Below, piece after piece: positions 61,313 to 64,000 of a stretch of 64,000 bases of DNA; position 1 is the stretch's first letter; each line of letters starts with the position of its first letter. Location of the stretch: NCBI RefSeq assembly GCF_000006985.1, contig NC_002932.3, positions 62,001-126,000 on the forward strand, written 5' to 3'. The stretch is from Chlorobaculum tepidum TLS (lineage in GTDB: Bacteria > Bacteroidota > Chlorobiia > Chlorobiales > Chlorobiaceae). The position numbers and the translations under genes were made by a program. The notes under the pieces were generated by a model, which saw only the letters and a program-made list of their open reading frames with translations, searched no databases and was not told the DNA's origin.

Positions 61313-61351
61313 TGATCACCAGTGGCTGCGGCGCTCAGGGATGGGTGATCA
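61313..61351. promoter_or_regulatory. Inverted repeat between ftsH and pyrF
   Basis: TGATCACC and GGTGATCA, 8-bp arms 23 bases apart, possible regulator site for either divergent gene. Confidence 0.35.
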
Positions 61352-61421
61352 CTGTTCATTCATCGGGCGCCATCAGTTATATTAAAAAACGGCAGTGTGT
61401 GAACTGACCCGATAATTTTTC

Positions 61422-62264
61422 ATGTTTTTGCCATCAGTTATGAGTTCAGCAAGAGATAAGGCGAACCGCCGGATAGCTTCGCTCCAGTCGATGCTTTGTG
61501 TCGGGCTCGACAGTGATCCTTCGAAGATCCCCACGCTCTTCCATTCGATGGAGCGCCCGGTGCTTGAGTTCAACCGGGCGATTATCCGCGCGACTGGCGA
61601 GCACGCGGCAGCCTATAAAGTCAATACAGCATTCTACGAATCGCGGGGGCTTGCCGGAATGCGCGATCTTGACGATACACTCCAAGCGCTTCCGCCGGAG
61701 TGTCTGAGCATCGCGGACGCCAAGCGGGCCGACATCGGAAACACCAGCCGGCACTACGCAAAGGCATTTTTCGAGACATGGCCGTTCGATGCCATCACGG
61801 TGGCGCCTTACATGGGGTTCGATTCGCTCGAACCGTTTTTCGAGTATGACGACAAACTTGTCTTTGTCTTGTGCCTCACCTCGAATCCTGGCTCTGCTGA
61901 TTTCGAAGAGCGCATTCTCGACGATGGCCGTCCGCTCTACCGCGCCGTGCTCGACAGGGTTCGGAGCTGGCAGCGCAACGGAAATGCCGGAATCGTCGTC
62001 GGCGCAACCAAGGCCAGCTTGCTGCAAGAGCTTCGGCAGGAAGCGCCGGAGCTGTTTTTCCTGATTCCCGGTGTCGGTGCGCAGGGCGGGTCGATGCAGG
62101 AAGCTGTCAATCAGGGTGCCGATCCGGATCGCGGTGGCGCGGTGGTCAACGTGAGCCGGGCGCTCATTTTTCCGAAGGGCGACTTCCGGAGTATCTCGGA
62201 GTTCGAGGAGGCGGTGCGTCGCGAGGCGGCAAAGTTGCATGATGATATAAAAGAGGTACTGTAA
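61422..62264 (+). CDS. pyrF: Orotidine 5'-phosphate decarboxylase (type 2)
   Basis: A 280-residue OMP decarboxylase of the longer type 2 group. It carries LCVGLDSDPSK at the start, the catalytic DAKRADIGNT, and PGVGAQGGSMQEAV near the end. Final step to UMP. An ATG at 61440 (MSSARDK) is another possible start. Confidence 0.93.
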   Translation: MFLPSVMSSARDKANRRIASLQSMLCVGLDSDPSKIPTLFHSMERPVLEFNRAIIRATGEHAAAYKVNTAFYESRGLAGMRDLDDTLQALPPECLSIADAKRADIGNTSRHYAKAFFETWPFDAITVAPYMGFDSLEPFFEYDDKLVFVLCLTSNPGSADFEERILDDGRPLYRAVLDRVRSWQRNGNAGIVVGATKASLLQELRQEAPELFFLIPGVGAQGGSMQEAVNQGADPDRGGAVVNVSRALIFPKGDFRSISEFEEAVRREAAKLHDDIKEVL

Positions 62265-62385
62265 ATTTGTGCGCATATAGTATATTGGGAGCAGAATTCT
62301 TTTCATAATACGGTTTTTTTTGCCTCAAAAGGGTGCGGCTACCGGCAGGAAGCAGCGGTAACGTTTTACAAAAGATTGTTTATCT

Positions 62386-64000
62386 ATGTGCGGAATCATT
62401 GGTTATATCGGCAGGCGCGAAGCTGCGCCTCTCTTGCTGAACGGTTTGAAACGGCTGGAGTATCGCGGTTATGACTCGGCAGGCATGGCCGTCCTGAACG
62501 GCTCGATGAAGATGCTCAAAAAGAAGGGGAGCGTCAGCAATCTTGAAGAGCTTCTGAATGTGTCGGGCACCGTCATGCTCGGCGCGACGGTCGGCATCGC
62601 CCACACCCGCTGGGCGACCCATGGCGATCCGAGCGACCGGAATGCTCATCCTCACATGAATGTTTCCGGCGATATCGCCCTGATCCACAACGGCATCATC
62701 GAAAACTATTCTGCCCTCAAGCAGGAGTTGATGGGCGAGGGCTATGTCTTTGAAAGTGATACCGATTCAGAGGTGCTCGTTCACCTGATTGACCGCATCT
62801 GGAAAAACGATTCGGCGCTCGGTCTTGAAGGTGCGGTGCGTCAGGCGCTCCGGCATGTCGAGGGCGCATATGGTATCTGCGTCGTCTCCTCGCGCGAGCC
62901 GGACAAGATCGTGGTGGCTCGCAAGGGCAGCCCTTTGGTGATCGGTCTCGGTGATGGCGAGTTCTTCATCGCTTCCGATGCGGCACCCATCGTCGAGCAC
63001 ACCAACAAGGTGGTTTATCTGTCGGACGGAGAGATGGCGGTTGTGACGCGCGACAGCTACACGGTCAAGACGATTGAAAATGTCGAGCAGCAAAAAAGGG
63101 TGACGGAGCTCGACTTCAGCCTTGAAAAGATCGAGAAGGGCGGGTTCGAGCACTTCATGCTCAAGGAGATTTTCGAGCAGCCCGAGGTGATGCGCGATGT
63201 CATGCGTGGCCGGGTGCGTGTCGAGGAGGGACGGGTGCATCTTGGTGGCATCCACGACTATCTCGACCGGCTGAAGCAGGCCAAGCGGATCATGATCTGC
63301 GCCTGTGGCACGAGCTGGCACGCCGGTCTGATCGGTGAGTATCTGATCGAGGAGTTTGCCCGGATTCCGGTAGAGGTCGATTACGCCTCGGAGTTCAGGT
63401 ACCGCAACCCGATTGTCTCTTCCGACGATGTGGTGATCGTGATCTCCCAGTCGGGCGAAACCGCCGACACGCTGGCCGCACTCAGGCTGGCCAAGGAGAA
63501 GGGGGCCATGGTGATGGGAATCTGCAATGTGGTCGGTTCGACGATTCCGCGCGAGACGCTGTGCGGCATGTACACCCACGCTGGGCCTGAGGTGGGCGTG
63601 GCCTCGACCAAGGCGTTTACGGCGCAGGTGATAGTGCTCTTCATGCTCGCTATGGCGTTGAGCAAAGGGCGCACCATTTCGCAGGAGGAGATCAAGCTCA
63701 ATCTGAGGGAGCTGGCTGAAGTGCCGGACAAGGTTGCATGGATTCTGGAGCAGAACGACGCGATCAAGGAGATTGCCGTCAAGCTCAAGGATGCACGCAA
63801 CGCGCTTTATCTTGGCCGGGGATATAACTTCCCCGTTGCGCTCGAAGGCGCGCTGAAACTCAAGGAGATTTCCTACATCCATGCCGAGGGCTATCCAGCC
63901 GCCGAGATGAAGCACGGTCCGATCGCCCTGATTGACGAGGATATGCCGGTAATCGTTATTGCCACCCGTGACAATACCTATGCCAAGATTCTGAGCAACA
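62386..64000 (+). CDS. glmS: Glutamine-fructose-6-phosphate aminotransferase, 5' part
   Basis: Partial gene cut by the window end; about 538 codons seen of about 610. The N-terminal glutaminase starts MCGIIGYIG with Cys2 as nucleophile, and TRWATHG and HNGIIENY are typical. The two SIS sugar-isomerase domains begin about 285, with ACGTSWHA and VISQSGETADTLAALR, then GRGYNFPVALEGALKLKEISYIHAEGYPAAEMKHGP. Supplies glucosamine-6-phosphate for peptidoglycan and lipid A. No glmS ribozyme is evident in the short leader. Confidence 0.96.
   Translation, partial: MCGIIGYIGRREAAPLLLNGLKRLEYRGYDSAGMAVLNGSMKMLKKKGSVSNLEELLNVSGTVMLGATVGIAHTRWATHGDPSDRNAHPHMNVSGDIALIHNGIIENYSALKQELMGEGYVFESDTDSEVLVHLIDRIWKNDSALGLEGAVRQALRHVEGAYGICVVSSREPDKIVVARKGSPLVIGLGDGEFFIASDAAPIVEHTNKVVYLSDGEMAVVTRDSYTVKTIENVEQQKRVTELDFSLEKIEKGGFEHFMLKEIFEQPEVMRDVMRGRVRVEEGRVHLGGIHDYLDRLKQAKRIMICACGTSWHAGLIGEYLIEEFARIPVEVDYASEFRYRNPIVSSDDVVIVISQSGETADTLAALRLAKEKGAMVMGICNVVGSTIPRETLCGMYTHAGPEVGVASTKAFTAQVIVLFMLAMALSKGRTISQEEIKLNLRELAEVPDKVAWILEQNDAIKEIAVKLKDARNALYLGRGYNFPVALEGALKLKEISYIHAEGYPAAEMKHGPIALIDEDMPVIVIATRDNTYAKILSN

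Noticed and set aside
62265-62385. glmS ribozyme or riboswitch
   Set aside because: Leader is only about 120 bases with no matching core; such ribozymes are typical of Gram-positive bacteria.
62767-63915. 382-codon open frame antisense to glmS
   Set aside because: Shadow of glmS, whose motifs are unambiguous.

Overview
The window is ordinary chromosomal DNA of a green sulfur bacterium (Chlorobiaceae), most likely a Chlorobaculum close to C. tepidum. The signs are a 108-residue soluble cytochrome of the c-555 type next to a lipoprotein relative, a 485-residue sulfide:quinone oxidoreductase of the kind known from Chlorobi, an ArsA-type ATPase beside it, an indolepyruvate:ferredoxin oxidoreductase/aryl-CoA ligase operon, and high-GC coding DNA with short gaps. 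Many starts lack a clear Shine-Dalgarno sequence. There is no rRNA, CRISPR array, IS element or intact prophage. One tRNA (Val, UAC) is present.

Layout. 1-2200 (minus): end of a MoxR/DUF58/BatD-like stress operon. 2284-5166: small membrane protein, tsaD, yajC, carA. 5196-6760: a 5'-truncated outer-membrane barrel pseudogene, then an intact paralogue with a well-defined promoter. 6965-13916 (plus): class V aminotransferase, BatC-like TPR protein, cobalamin-type radical SAM protein, two c-555 cytochromes, SemiSWEET, proC, BatD-like protein. 13939-20158: GDPD, a doubtful basic ORF, a 58-aa YqaE-type protein, ruvX, then pyrE-tyrA-nadK and a large protein I do not recognise. 20260-24793: kdsA-kdsC (kdsC without its nucleophile Asp), a ClpB reduced to its C-terminal half, nagZ-sixA. 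24889-29095 (minus): lysC-purM-plsY-gpsA. 29182-35343: NlpC/P60 lipoprotein, prmA, ppx, THUMP-like methyltransferase, MFS exporter, lipoprotein MsrB. 35408-42134: tolC-usp-emrA-emrB efflux operon divergent from a sigma-54 activator, with a candidate -24/-12 site between them. 42234-48334: DUF4412 lipoprotein, then an aminotransferase beside iorA-iorB-paaK-ACT. 48652-52097: ArsA/HSP20 ATPase divergent from the sulfide:quinone oxidoreductase and a 52-aa companion ORF. 52189-52383: promoter and 5' stub of a phage-type lysozyme. 52461-58466 (minus): nitroreductase, K+ channel, DUF1997-like protein, dxr-rseP-prfA. 58624-64000: tRNA-Val, ftsH-acyP, pyrF, and the first 538 codons of glmS.

How it fits together. 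The photolithotrophic parts are sulfide oxidation (sulfide:quinone oxidoreductase) and periplasmic electron carriers (c-555 pair). Reduced ferredoxin, plentiful in this metabolism, could drive the Ior/PaaK operon in the reductive direction, making aromatic amino acids from aryl acids. The envelope is served by kdsA/kdsC, dxr, rseP, plsY/gpsA, nagZ, glmS and the barrel proteins; protein quality control by ftsH, rseP, the half-ClpB and MsrB. I see no single large new system. The most unusual items are the half-ClpB, the KdsC without a nucleophile, the IorA lacking its ferredoxin domain, the sigma-54-linked efflux locus, the regulated-looking barrel promoter, the 52-aa ORF behind the sulfide:quinone oxidoreductase and the lysozyme stub.
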